Below are positions 22,686 to 31,779 of a stretch of DNA of 44,618 nt, one piece after another. The translations under genes were made by a program, and so were the position numbers. How positions within the stretch are numbered: position 1 is the first letter of the stretch; each line of letters begins with the position of its first letter. Origin of the DNA: Clostridiales bacterium (lineage in GTDB: Bacteria; Bacillota; Clostridia; Christensenellales; JAISNN01); assembly GCA_031289755.1 (NCBI GenBank), contig JAITOU010000008.1:1-44618 (forward strand), given 5' to 3'. Below the pieces are notes generated by a model. It did no database searches and was not told where the DNA came from. It saw nothing but the letters and a program-made list of their open reading frames with translations.

Positions 22686-24587
22686 ATGAAACACGGATTT
22701 ATTAAGGCGGCGGCGGCGACGCCGGAAATAAGGGTGGCGGATTGCGTTTTTAACGCGGCGCGGATAAAGGAAAGTATTACTGACGCGGCGGTGCGCGGCG
22801 CGGATATTCTCGTACTGCCGGAGCTTTGTGTGACGGGGTATACCTGCGGCGATTTGTTTTATCAAACGACCCTTTTGGAAGGCGCGAAGAATGCGCTTGA
22901 CGATATACGCGCTTACACCGTCGGAAAGAAAGAGAGCGGCGTACTCGTCTTTGTCGGGTTGCCGCTGACGCTTGGCGGTAGGATTTACAATGTAGCCGCC
23001 GCGCTCAAAAACGGAGAAATTTTGGGGCTTGTGCCTAAGTCTTATTTACCGAATTACAATGAGTTTTATGACAAAAGGCAGTTTGCCGCCGGAAAGGATT
23101 TTCAAGGAACGGTCGTCTTAAACGGTACGGAGATAACCGTGTCGTCTAAGCTAATCTTTGTATGCCGTGAGCTTCCGGAGTTAAAGGTGGCGGCGGAGAT
23201 ATGCGAGGACCTTTGGGTAATGTCACCGCCGTCCGCCATTCACGCGCAGGCAGGCGCGACCGTAATAGTCAATCTCTCCGCAAGTAACGAAACCGTCGGC
23301 AAGGCGGAATACAGACGAAGCCTTGTAACGGGTCAGTCGGGCAGACTGCTCTGCGCATACATTTATGCGTCGGCAGGCGACGGCGAATCAGCCACCGACA
23401 TAGTTTTTGGCGGACATAATATCATCGCCGAGAACGGCAAGCTACTCGCCGAATCACCGTTATTTGAAAACGGCATGATAATATCGGAGACGGATGTCTA
23501 TATGCTGTATTCCGAGCGAACAAAATTTGCAAACTACGACGAAAAAAGCGACGGCTACACCGTCAAATATTTCAGTCTGAAAAAACACGAAACACAGCTT
23601 ACAAGGCTTTATCCTAAGCACCCCTTTGTGCCTGACGACAGCGGCGAATTAAATAGCCGTGCCGAGCTCATACTCGGTATGCAGGCGCACGCCTTAAAGA
23701 AGAAACTCGGTCAGAGATTTAAAGCTCTTATAGGCATAAGCGGCGGACTCGATTCTACTCTCGCCTTGCTTGCGGCGTCGCGTGCTATGACGCTTCTCGG
23801 ACGTTCTCAAAAAGACGTCTTGGGGATAACGATGCCGTGCTTCGGCACGTCGGACAGGACTTACGGAAACGCTTGCGCCTTGGCGAAGGCTCTCGGAATA
23901 GATTTTGAAAGCATAGATATAACCGCGTCCGTCACACAGCACCTAAACGATATAAAAAACCGCCACGATATAGACGCAAAGGACGCGGCTTACGAAAACG
24001 CGCAAGCGAGAGAGAGAACGCAAGTCCTTATGGACGTTTCAAACGCCGTAGGCGGTATCGTCGTCGGCACGGGCGACCTGTCGGAGCTTGCTCTCGGTTG
24101 GTGTACCTATAACGGCGACCACATGAGTATGTACGCCGTAAATTCTTCCGTTCCAAAAACCCTTGTAAAATATCTCGTAAAATACGAAGCCGTGAGATTG
24201 GGCGGAAAGACGGGGGAGATACTGAGAGCAATACTCGACACGCCTATATCACCCGAATTGTTACCGCTGAAAGACGGCGAGATAGAGCAAAAGACTGAGG
24301 ACGTCGTAGGACCTTACGAATTGCAGGATTTTTTCTTGTATTATTTTATAAGATTCGGCTTTTCGCCGGACAAGCTATTGCGGCTTGCCGAAATGACCTT
24401 CAAGGACGTCTATGACAAAGCCGTAATAAAAAAATGGCTCAAAGTCTTTGTCAAAAGATTTTTTGCAAATCAATTTAAGCGGAATTGCATTCCCGACGGC
24501 GTCAAGATAGGAAGCGTCTCACTCTCTCCGAGAGGCGATTGGCGTATGCCGAGCGACGCAGAGCCGCATTTATGGCAGAATTTTTGA
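22686..24587 (+). CDS. nadE: Glutamine-dependent NAD+ synthetase
   Basis: 633-residue two-domain enzyme making NAD+ from deamido-NAD+, ATP and glutamine. The N-terminal nitrilase-type glutaminase (1-270) carries the triad Glu46 (LPELCVTGY), Lys118 (VPKSYLPNYNEFYDKRQF) and Cys173 (EICEDLW). The C-terminal synthetase has the PP-loop GISGGLDSTLALLAASRAM, the GTGDLSELALGWCTYNGDHMSMY segment and RNCIPDGVKIGSVSLSPRGDWRMPSDA at the end. Length matches the long eukaryote-like/Mycobacterium form. ATG 22686 chosen because it follows AAGGGAA and lies after the predicted transcript start; the open frame runs further upstream. Monocistronic by its own promoter. Confidence 0.96.
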   Translation: MKHGFIKAAAATPEIRVADCVFNAARIKESITDAAVRGADILVLPELCVTGYTCGDLFYQTTLLEGAKNALDDIRAYTVGKKESGVLVFVGLPLTLGGRIYNVAAALKNGEILGLVPKSYLPNYNEFYDKRQFAAGKDFQGTVVLNGTEITVSSKLIFVCRELPELKVAAEICEDLWVMSPPSAIHAQAGATVIVNLSASNETVGKAEYRRSLVTGQSGRLLCAYIYASAGDGESATDIVFGGHNIIAENGKLLAESPLFENGMIISETDVYMLYSERTKFANYDEKSDGYTVKYFSLKKHETQLTRLYPKHPFVPDDSGELNSRAELILGMQAHALKKKLGQRFKALIGISGGLDSTLALLAASRAMTLLGRSQKDVLGITMPCFGTSDRTYGNACALAKALGIDFESIDITASVTQHLNDIKNRHDIDAKDAAYENAQARERTQVLMDVSNAVGGIVVGTGDLSELALGWCTYNGDHMSMYAVNSSVPKTLVKYLVKYEAVRLGGKTGEILRAILDTPISPELLPLKDGEIEQKTEDVVGPYELQDFFLYYFIRFGFSPDKLLRLAEMTFKDVYDKAVIKKWLKVFVKRFFANQFKRNCIPDGVKIGSVSLSPRGDWRMPSDAEPHLWQNF

Positions 24588-24639
24588 CCGTAAAACGCTT
24601 TTTTGAAAAATTTTTGTAAAAAAGAAGCACATTTTTGTC

Positions 24640-24668
24640 TTTACAACAAGAAGCTTTTATGTTATAAT
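24640..24668 (+). promoter_or_regulatory. Sigma-A promoter for pgsA
   Basis: TTTACA (24640-24645), 17-nt spacer, TATAAT (24663-24668), also as TGTTATAATTATT like the two promoters at 21142 and 22629. Confidence 0.8.
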
Positions 24669-24791
24669 TATTTCAGATAGGCATTTTTGTCTTGCGCCGC
24701 AAGATTTTTTGTTTCGGCAAAGAATTTTTGCTTTAAGTTTATCTCATTATCAGCATTATCTCCTAAACATTTTTTAAGGAAAACAACATAT

Positions 24792-25451
24792 ATGAAAGGT
24801 AAAATTTTTACTCCGCCGAACATCATTACCTTTGTCCGAATCTTACTGATACCGGCTTTTGCTGCGGTAATGTTTGCTAACATGATTTGGGGACTTGTCA
24901 TATTTTTGATATGCGCGTCTACCGACCTTGTAGACGGATATGTCGCAAGAAGATACAATATGGTCTCCGACCTCGGTAAGCTATTAGACCCCGTAGCCGA
25001 CAAGCTCATGCACATTACCGTCATGGTTTGTTTGAGCGTTATATACGGAGATAAAATTCCGCCTTTTTACATACTGACGATAATTATTGCCGCCAAAGAA
25101 TTGCTTATGCTTTTGGTCGGACTCTTTTTAATCACAAAACGCGTTGTCGTGCCGGCTAATATATACGGCAAGGCGGCGTCTTTTCTGCTTTCGATAGGAG
25201 TTTTTGTAATATTTTTCGGCGAATATTCTGCCGCTGCATATCTTGCCGGATTTATCGTATCGTCGATTGCCGTTGCGATTGCGCTTCTTGCGTTAGCCAT
25301 TTATGCCGCAGGGATATTAAAAGCACTCGGCTATAAAGTCCCGGACGGTGCGCAAAAAATGGAGATTGTCGTAGGAAAATCCCAAAAAACCGCAGTCGGC
25401 AAGGAACAAGACGAAGCACAAGCCGATACCGATAATTCCGAAAAGGAATAA
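24792..25451 (+). CDS. pgsA: CDP-diacylglycerol-glycerol-3-phosphate 3-phosphatidyltransferase
   Basis: 219-residue integral membrane enzyme of phosphatidylglycerol synthesis. The CDP-alcohol phosphotransferase motif D-G-x2-A-R-x8-G-x3-D-x3-D is complete in DLVDGYVARRYNMVSDLGKLLDPVADK (about residues 47-73). N-terminal NIITFVRILLIPAF is typical of PgsA, and several transmembrane segments follow. The last 40 residues are charged and dispensable-looking. Start placed at ATG 24792 with AAGGA upstream; the longer frame from 24687 begins with a TTG and would add an untypical N-terminus. PgsA and the similar cardiolipin synthase of this superfamily cannot be fully separated by eye; PgsA is favoured by the N-terminus. 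Confidence 0.92.
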   Translation: MKGKIFTPPNIITFVRILLIPAFAAVMFANMIWGLVIFLICASTDLVDGYVARRYNMVSDLGKLLDPVADKLMHITVMVCLSVIYGDKIPPFYILTIIIAAKELLMLLVGLFLITKRVVVPANIYGKAASFLLSIGVFVIFFGEYSAAAYLAGFIVSSIAVAIALLALAIYAAGILKALGYKVPDGAQKMEIVVGKSQKTAVGKEQDEAQADTDNSEKE

Positions 25452-25626
25452 AAGCTTTTCGGATAAAAACCGATAAACTAATGTAATTACATAAAAAAGT
25501 AATATACGGCGCAACGCGCCGTATAAAACTGCCCTAAGACGGTAGACCCGTTAGATAATCCTCATATGACGATAGGTTATTTAAGAAGTCTATTTAAAAA
25601 AACAAGCAAAGGACACAGAGAGTATT
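25452..25626 (+). other. Structured leader upstream of valS, not a T-box
   Basis: A perfect 10-bp hairpin TATACGGCGC / GCGCCGTATA (25503-25512 with 25516-25525) with loop AAC is followed by A not T, and then two weaker hairpins (CTAAGACGG with CCGTTAG, near 25534-25553; AATCCT with AGGTT, near 25556-25579). The T-box sequence AGGGTGGNACCGCG is absent. It may serve as the end of the pgsA transcript, an RNA stability element, or a valS regulator. Confidence 0.4.
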
Positions 25627-28263
25627 ATGGATAAAGTGTTTAACCCGAAAGCATATGAAAACAAATTGTACACAATGTGGTTAAATAAAGGTTATTTCAA
25701 GGCGCGTCCGGACAAAAACAAGACGCCTTTCACCATAGTTATGCCGCCCCCTAATATCACGGGACAGCTCCATATGGGTCATGCGCTTAACAATACGATG
25801 CAAGATATCATCATCAGATTTAAGAGAATGCAAGGCTTTGAAGCGCTTTGGCTTCCGGGTACGGACCATGCCTCTATCGCTACGGAGCTTAAAGTCGCCG
25901 AACAGCTCAAAAAAGAAGGATTAGACAAAAAGGATATGTCGCGTGAGGATTTTTTGAAGCGCGCATGGCAATGGAAGGAGCAATACGGCGGTAAAATCAA
26001 CGAACAATTAAAAAAACTCGGTTCTTCCTGCGATTGGTCGCGAGAAGCCTTTACGTTAGACGAAAATCTCAGCCGCGCCGTCAAGGACACGTTTATCAAA
26101 TACTACAACAGCGGACTTATTTACAGGGGAAAGAGAATAATAAACCGCTGTACAAGCTGTATGACGGCTTTGTCCGATGCCGAAGTGGAATACACCGAAA
26201 CGCCTTCTCATCTCTGGCATATCAAATATCCTTACTCCGACGGCAGCGGATATATAATAGTAGCGACGACAAGACCGGAAACGATGCTCGGAGATACCGC
26301 CGTCGCGGTCAATCCCGACGATACGAGATACAAGGACGTCTTAGATAAGACAATCAAGTTACCTTTGACGGACAGAGAGATAATTATCGTTGCCGACGCT
26401 TACGTCGAAAAAGACTTCGGAAGCGGAGCCGTCAAAATCACTCCGGCTCACGACCCGAACGATTTTGAAGTGGGACTCAGACACAATCTCGAAGTAATCA
26501 AGGTAATAAACGACGACGGCAAAATGACCGCCGAAGCCGGAGACGGCTATGCCGGCTTAGACCGCTTCGAGTGCCGCAAAAAAATCATCAGCGACCTGAC
26601 CGAAGCCGGACTGTTAGAAAAAACCGAAGATTATACTCATAACGTCGGCGAATGCTACCGTTGCCATACCGTCGTAGAGCCGCTCATCAGCCGTCAGTGG
26701 TTTTTAAAGATGAAGACGCTCGCTCAGCCGGCTATAAAATTTGTCAAAAACAAAAAAATAGAATTTGTACCGATAAAATACGAGAAGACCTACCTTAATT
26801 GGATGAACAACATAAAGGATTGGTGCATTTCGCGTCAGCTCATATGGGGACATAGAATACCTGCGTATTATTGCGACGATTGTTCGCACGTCATGGTCGA
26901 AAACGACGCGCCGTCCGCTTGTTCCGCTTGCGGTTCAAAAAACATCAGGCAGGACGGGGACACATTAGATACTTGGTTCAGCTCGGCATTGTGGCCTTTT
27001 TCGACGCTCGGATATCCGAATAAGACGGCGGATTTAGATTATTTTTATCCGACGAGCGTTCTTGTGACAGCATACGACATCATACCCTTTTGGGTGGCGC
27101 GCATGATTTTTTCGGGGCTGCATTTCATGAAGGACGTGCCGTTTTCGGAGGTTTTGATACACGGAATAGTCCGAGACGCTAAGGGTCAAAAGATGAGCAA
27201 ATCGCTCGGCAACGGAATAGACCCGTTAGAGCTTATCGACGTTTACGGCGCGGACGCTTTGAGATTTTCGCTTTCTATCGGAATAGCTCCGGGTTCGGAC
27301 ACGAGGTTTTCGACAGAAAAGATAGAAAACGCACGCAACTTCATGAATAAGATATGGAATGCTTCGCGCTTTGTAATACTCAATTCCGAAAACACCGAAA
27401 TACCGAAAATATTTTCTTTTCGTCTCGGCGACGCGGACAAATGGATAATCGGAAAATTAAACAAGACGATACGCGCCGTCACGACGTCTATCGAAAAATA
27501 CGACATAGGTCTTGCCGCCGCCAAGCTTTACGAATTTGTCTGGAATGATTTTTGCGATTGGTATATAGAGCTGTCAAAGCCCGCGCTTTACTCGGAGAAT
27601 GCCAAGAAGCGCGGCGAAAGCCTTGCGGTACTCAATTATGTTTTGGTAGACATACTCAAACTGCTTCATCCTTTCGCGCCTTTTATTACGGACGAGATAT
27701 ATTCGTCCTTGACCGACAAAAATCTCAAAATAAGCGACAGCATCATGATAAGCCATTGGCCCGAAGTCCTAAAAAAATTTGCCGTGCCGTCAAAGGATAA
27801 GAGCTTTGAAAGCATAATGGACATCATCAAAGGCGTGCGCAATATCAGAGCCGAAGCCGGAGTCCTGCCGTCAAAAAAAATCAAGATGTATATCGTAGGC
27901 GGCGACGGAAAATATATGTGCAAAAACGCCGTATACATCAAGAAGCTTTGCAACGCCGAAGAAATTATATTTGCCGCCGACAAAAATGAAATCAAAGAAA
28001 AAACCACTGCGGCGGTCTTTGATTTCGGCGTCGTCATGATACCGCTCGGCGACCTTATAGACATCGAAAAGGAAATTGCCAGACTGACTAAGGAAGCCGA
28101 AAACGCCGATAAAGAAATACTTCGCGGACAAGGAATGCTTTCAAATCAGAAGTATATAGAGAAAGCTCCTAAGGAGCTTGTCGAAAAGGAAAAAGAAAAG
28201 CTCGAAAGCAATATCGAATTGAAAAAGAAGCTGTTAGAAAGAATATCGGCTTATCAAGAATAA
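25627..28263 (+). CDS. valS: Valyl-tRNA synthetase
   Basis: 878-residue class Ia synthetase, full length. ATP-site HIGH is present as HMGH in PPPNITGQLHMGHALNN (near residue 50) and KMSKS in DAKGQKMSKSLGNGIDP (near 520). The CP1 editing domain (about 185-345) has TTRPETMLGDTAVAVNP and ITPAHDPNDFEVGLRHNL. A zinc-ribbon-like CDDCSHV/CSACG follows. The anticodon-binding helical domain (about 590-720) and the C-terminal coiled-coil arm of ValRS (IDIEKEIARLTKEAENADKEI to the end) close the protein. The ribosome site AGAGAG precedes ATG 25627. Ends at the terminator at 28283. Confidence 0.98.
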   Translation: MDKVFNPKAYENKLYTMWLNKGYFKARPDKNKTPFTIVMPPPNITGQLHMGHALNNTMQDIIIRFKRMQGFEALWLPGTDHASIATELKVAEQLKKEGLDKKDMSREDFLKRAWQWKEQYGGKINEQLKKLGSSCDWSREAFTLDENLSRAVKDTFIKYYNSGLIYRGKRIINRCTSCMTALSDAEVEYTETPSHLWHIKYPYSDGSGYIIVATTRPETMLGDTAVAVNPDDTRYKDVLDKTIKLPLTDREIIIVADAYVEKDFGSGAVKITPAHDPNDFEVGLRHNLEVIKVINDDGKMTAEAGDGYAGLDRFECRKKIISDLTEAGLLEKTEDYTHNVGECYRCHTVVEPLISRQWFLKMKTLAQPAIKFVKNKKIEFVPIKYEKTYLNWMNNIKDWCISRQLIWGHRIPAYYCDDCSHVMVENDAPSACSACGSKNIRQDGDTLDTWFSSALWPFSTLGYPNKTADLDYFYPTSVLVTAYDIIPFWVARMIFSGLHFMKDVPFSEVLIHGIVRDAKGQKMSKSLGNGIDPLELIDVYGADALRFSLSIGIAPGSDTRFSTEKIENARNFMNKIWNASRFVILNSENTEIPKIFSFRLGDADKWIIGKLNKTIRAVTTSIEKYDIGLAAAKLYEFVWNDFCDWYIELSKPALYSENAKKRGESLAVLNYVLVDILKLLHPFAPFITDEIYSSLTDKNLKISDSIMISHWPEVLKKFAVPSKDKSFESIMDIIKGVRNIRAEAGVLPSKKIKMYIVGGDGKYMCKNAVYIKKLCNAEEIIFAADKNEIKEKTTAAVFDFGVVMIPLGDLIDIEKEIARLTKEAENADKEILRGQGMLSNQKYIEKAPKELVEKEKEKLESNIELKKKLLERISAYQE

Positions 28264-28282
28264 CCGTAAATGCAAATAATCA

Positions 28283-28326
28283 GGCTGTCCGAGAAGTGTA
28301 AAAGCTAATCGGACAGCTTTTTTTTG
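28283..28326 (+). terminator. Intrinsic terminator after valS
   Basis: GCTGTCCGA (28284-28292) pairs with TCGGACAGC (28309-28317), followed by nine T. Confidence 0.9.
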
Positions 28327-28385
28327 CGGCAGTTTTTTATTAGGACGCGATTTGCCGTCAAAAATACCGTGTTTCCTTAAATTTT

Positions 28386-28417
28386 TGAATATTATTGCTT
28401 GCCGTTGTGCATAAAAT
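28386..28417 (+). promoter_or_regulatory. Possible forespore (sigma-F/G-like) promoter
   Basis: TGAATA (28386-28391), 18-nt spacer, CATAAAAT (28410-28417). This resembles the Bacillus sigma-G form (TGAATA, CATACTA) more than sigma-A; the -35 matches fully and the -10 only in its first half. It lies 53 nt before the likely start of a gene resembling a sporulation protein. Confidence 0.35.
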
Positions 28418-28470
28418 ATACAGCGCAAATTGCTATGCAAACAATTCGCGGCGCGGGGGAAAGCGGTAAA

Positions 28471-29244
28471 ATGTGGACGACGGCAGTAAGTATAGACAAA
28501 CAATACGGAAAAGAATTTGATTATATTTTGAGAGAAATCGCAAAATGTAAGTATGCGACATACGCTGTGGAGGAAAGTAAAAACAGATTTTTTATCAACA
28601 TAGCCGGAGAGGACGAAAACGGCGCGCTCATAACGCACAGTATAGTCAAAATCATTACCGATGTGATTTTGATATATTTTAAGGCGCGGTATATCAAAAA
28701 CCGTCTTGCCGGCTGCTTGGATAGCGAAGAAGTGAGCGACGCAATGGCGATACTCATCTCGGCTTTGATATACTTTGACGCGGGGATTGAGAGCGGTATC
28801 CTGTACGGAATAATAGAAGAATCGGGCGAATATTCGATAGACGGAATCTTCACTTTCAGGACGGAGGATTTGGCGGATAATTGGGAAGAGCTGTGCGCTT
28901 TGAGCGTCAGCCTGCTGTCGATGAACCCCGACGAAACTGATATACTCAATCTAACGGCTTTTTTGATAGACGCAAGCGGCGGCAAAAAAAATAAAATAGC
29001 CGTAGTGCGGACGGACGCCGACGTGTCCGTCTTGAACGTGACATTAAAGGAAAAAATATATATACACGATATTTTTGCCGACAAAAAGCAAAATCTTGCA
29101 AACGCCGTGATAAGCGGTTATCCCGAATCGGTATATACCGAAGAGAAAGCCGCAGGCGAGATAACGGACAATTTGAAGCATATTGTCAGAGTGGAACGCC
29201 TGTCCGGAAGCAAGCTGACGGGTTTTGCCGGACAAATAAAATAG
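28471..29244 (+). CDS. Hypothetical protein, possibly YtxC-like sporulation protein
   Basis: 257 residues, mainly helical with a short sheet; no signal peptide or membrane span. The middle part, NRLAGCLDSEEVSDAMAILISALIYFDAG then SIDGIFTFRTEDLADNWEEL (about residues 75-140), has the layout of the YtxC family, in which a helical pair precedes a phrase of the form FINFR near a final sheet region; this match is by appearance and is weak. Start placed at ATG 28471, behind GGGGAAAGCGG; the longer frame from 28399 overlaps the candidate promoter. If it is YtxC-like it would be made during sporulation, consistent with the forespore-type promoter and with gpr in the same window. Function unknown in any case. 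Confidence 0.7.
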   Translation: MWTTAVSIDKQYGKEFDYILREIAKCKYATYAVEESKNRFFINIAGEDENGALITHSIVKIITDVILIYFKARYIKNRLAGCLDSEEVSDAMAILISALIYFDAGIESGILYGIIEESGEYSIDGIFTFRTEDLADNWEELCALSVSLLSMNPDETDILNLTAFLIDASGGKKNKIAVVRTDADVSVLNVTLKEKIYIHDIFADKKQNLANAVISGYPESVYTEEKAAGEITDNLKHIVRVERLSGSKLTGFAGQIK

Positions 29245-29608
29245 CCCCCTAAGCGAAAGACTGAAAAAATCTTGTTATTAGCAAACCGCCTAAAACACCG
29301 ATTTTTAAGCGGTTTAGCAATATAAGCCGATAAAAATTTTTAATCGGCTCAAAAAGCCTTGTGTAATTATCGGATTTATTGTATAATAAATAGAAAAGAA
29401 TTTTGAATTATATTATTTTTATAATAATTTCATATATAGATTGGCAATTCGACATACGTTAGTCTTTGCGCTACAAAAAGCTTTCACGTTTTGTGCGTTT
29501 AATTCCGAATTTCGGTAAAGTTTTTTTTAAAGGACTCGGTTTTTTACGGCATATTTATGTGTCAAAACGGATTAACGGTATTGTTTTTTTGCCGTCAAAC
29601 AGGTAAAT
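29245..29608 (+). other. 364-nt intergenic region with hairpins, promoter and long manA leader
   Basis: Two stem-loops come first: AAACCGC / GCGGTTT (29283-29315) and AGCCGAT / ATCGGCT (29325-29349); neither has a strong T run, though together they may end transcription. The promoter at 29359 follows, then about 215 nt of AT-rich leader with several T runs (29521-29528, 29584-29590) next to short inverted repeats (CCGAATTTCGG at 29504-29514). No coding frame with a ribosome site is visible. Confidence 0.5.
29359..29387 (+). promoter_or_regulatory. Sigma-A promoter for manA
   Basis: TTGTGT (29359-29364), 17-nt spacer, TATAAT (29382-29387). It implies a leader of about 215 nt. Confidence 0.65.
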
Positions 29609-30571
29609 ATGTTAAAATATCCTTTTCTTCTCACGCCCGTATACAAGGATTATATTTGGGGCGGTGTAAAACTGAGAGAAAAATGGGGGAAAGCGTCAAA
29701 TTCCGATGTTGTTGCCGAGTCTTGGGAGCTATCTCTTCATCCCGACGCTTTGAGCCGTATCGCTAACGGCGCGCTGCACGGTCGCAATCTTATAGAAGTG
29801 CTGGAAGCGCACCCTGATTTTGCGGGCAAGAAATGTCTTTCCTTTCCGCATTTTCCTATGCTCATTAAGCTCATTGACGCCGCTCAAAATCTCTCCGTTC
29901 AGGTTCATCCGTCCGACCGCTACGCTCTCGAAAAAGAAAAAAGCTACGGCAAGTCGGAGGTTTGGTTTATTCTGGAAGCCGAAAGCGGTGCGGGAATATA
30001 CTTCGGCTTCAAAAAAGACACCGACAGAACGGAGGTTGCGGAACGCATAAGCCAAAACACCTTGACCGATATATTAAATTTTATTCCGGTCGCTCCCGGC
30101 GACGTCTATATGATAGAAGCGGGTACGGTACACGCGATAGGCAAAGGAATAACGCTTGCGGAAATTCAGCAAAATTCCAATCTGACCTACCGTGTATACG
30201 ATTTCGGCAGAACGGGCGCGGACGGCAAGCCGCGTGAGCTTCATATCCAAAAGGCTCTCGACGTCATGAATTTTGCCGCTTGCAAAGCCGAAAAGTCGGA
30301 TTTTCCGTTTGTCGATTATGCCGCCTTCAAAAAGCGTCTTGTCGCGGACAATAAGTACTTTTTTTCCGAATATTATCTGCTCGATTCGGTATGTCAGCTC
30401 TATAAGGAAAATTGCTTTATCAGTCTGACCTTGACCTCCGGCAGCGCGGTCATCAAATACGGCGACGGCGAAAAGCTATCGGTAAGTAAAGGCGACACGG
30501 TATTTATCCCTGCCGGTCTTGAAGTCGCGGTGGAAGGAAGCGCGGAATTTATCACGTCGGCATTGCGTTGA
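29609..30571 (+). CDS. manA: Mannose-6-phosphate isomerase, class I
   Basis: 320-residue zinc enzyme of the short bacterial type I group; interconverts mannose-6-P and fructose-6-P. Opening FLLTPVYKDYIWGGVKLRE, zinc-site strand LSVQVHPSD with YGKSEVWFIL, and the second cupin ligand in YMIEAGTVHAIGKGITLAEIQQNSNLTYRVYDFGR. The last 90 residues are the small second cupin. ATG 29609 has only a weak AGG upstream. It is followed after 73 nt by a ROK kinase, a natural partner for feeding mannose or glucose into glycolysis. No terminator separates them. Confidence 0.96.
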   Translation: MLKYPFLLTPVYKDYIWGGVKLREKWGKASNSDVVAESWELSLHPDALSRIANGALHGRNLIEVLEAHPDFAGKKCLSFPHFPMLIKLIDAAQNLSVQVHPSDRYALEKEKSYGKSEVWFILEAESGAGIYFGFKKDTDRTEVAERISQNTLTDILNFIPVAPGDVYMIEAGTVHAIGKGITLAEIQQNSNLTYRVYDFGRTGADGKPRELHIQKALDVMNFAACKAEKSDFPFVDYAAFKKRLVADNKYFFSEYYLLDSVCQLYKENCFISLTLTSGSAVIKYGDGEKLSVSKGDTVFIPAGLEVAVEGSAEFITSALR

Positions 30572-30644
30572 CTCTTATCTTACGGCGTTTTAATAATCAA
30601 AAACTACATCTCTCGGCAAAAATACTAACAAGGATTTATTTGTA

Positions 30645-31598
30645 ATGTACATAATAGGTATCGATATCGGCGGCATGAGCGTCAAAGGCGGCGTCGTAGA
30701 CCAAAGCGGCACGATTATATATAAGGCAAGCGTAGAAACAAAAGCAAATTCGGACGATTACCGCGTCATAATATCCGATATTGCTTTTCTCATCAACAAG
30801 CTTTTGCAGCACACAAATCTGAAAATTACCGACGTAAAAGGGCTGGGTATGGGCATACCCGGAACTATTGATTCGGTTAAGGGCGTCATAGTATATTCAA
30901 ACAACATCAATTTTATCAATGTGCCGATAGTAGCTGAGATAAATAAGCATTTTAACGGTTTGCCCGTCTTTATCAACAACGACGCTAATGCGGCGGCTCT
31001 CGGCGAGCATAGATTCGGGTCGGCTAAGGACGTTCAAAATATCGTTTTTGTCACGCTCGGCACGGGCGTAGGCACGGGGATAATCATAGAAGGAAAATTA
31101 TTTGAAGGCAAAGCTTCCGCCGGAGCGGAAGGCGGACATACGGTTATCTGTGTGGACGGCGAGCCATGCTCTTGCGGACGGCGCGGGTGCTTTGAAGCGT
31201 ATGCGTCGGCGGTCGCGCTCGTCAGGCAGACAAAAGCCGCTATCGCCGAAAACCCCTTTACACTTATGAAAACCATTGCCGAAGAAAAAGGTAAAATCAG
31301 CGGCAGGACGGCTTTTATAGCCGCAGCGCACGGCGACAAAGCCGGCATTCAAGTGGTAGATAACTATGTAAAATACGTCGGAGAAGGAATAGTCAATCTT
31401 GCAAATATCTTTCGTCCCGACGTAGTACTGATAGGCGGCGGCGTATCGAATGAAGGCGACGCTCTTATAAATCCTCTTCAAAAGTACATGGACGGTCACT
31501 GCTACGGTATGCAGAACGGAAATCCGAGAGTTTTGGTAAAAAAAGCTTCTCTGACAAACGATGCCGGAATATTAGGCGCGGCGTCGCTTGTTCTTTAA
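30645..31598 (+). CDS. ROK-family sugar kinase (glucokinase-like)
   Basis: 317-residue kinase. ATP-binding IGIDIGGMSVKGGVVD at the start, GLGMGIPGTID, catalytic Asp in VFINNDANAAALGEHRFG, GTGVGTGIIIEGKLFEG, and the ROK zinc motif GHTVICVDGEPCSCGRRGCFEAYAS, in which His and three Cys bind Zn. ANIFRPDVVLIGGGVS ends the signature. The best fit is glucokinase (glucose to glucose-6-P, cytoplasm); fructokinase or N-acetylmannosamine kinase are alternatives within ROK. The absence of an N-terminal HTH excludes a ROK repressor. AAGGA precedes ATG 30645; likely co-transcribed with manA. Confidence 0.93.
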   Translation: MYIIGIDIGGMSVKGGVVDQSGTIIYKASVETKANSDDYRVIISDIAFLINKLLQHTNLKITDVKGLGMGIPGTIDSVKGVIVYSNNINFINVPIVAEINKHFNGLPVFINNDANAAALGEHRFGSAKDVQNIVFVTLGTGVGTGIIIEGKLFEGKASAGAEGGHTVICVDGEPCSCGRRGCFEAYASAVALVRQTKAAIAENPFTLMKTIAEEKGKISGRTAFIAAAHGDKAGIQVVDNYVKYVGEGIVNLANIFRPDVVLIGGGVSNEGDALINPLQKYMDGHCYGMQNGNPRVLVKKASLTNDAGILGAASLVL

Positions 31599-31779
31599 TT
31601 CTTTTAAATCCGAAATTTAATCGCAGAACTTATTGCGCCGTATCAAAAAAGCGTTTATAAGCTGGCTGCGGCAAATATAAAATAAATATAGTATTCTATT
31701 TTCGCCGCTATTATATAATACTCACTGCGCGCGAAGTATTCTACTGTTGTGTTATTAATAAAAAATTATTAGGAGTTGT

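Noticed and set aside
25452-25626. T-box for valS
   Set aside because: The AGGGTGGNACCGCG core and the terminator/antiterminator pair are absent.
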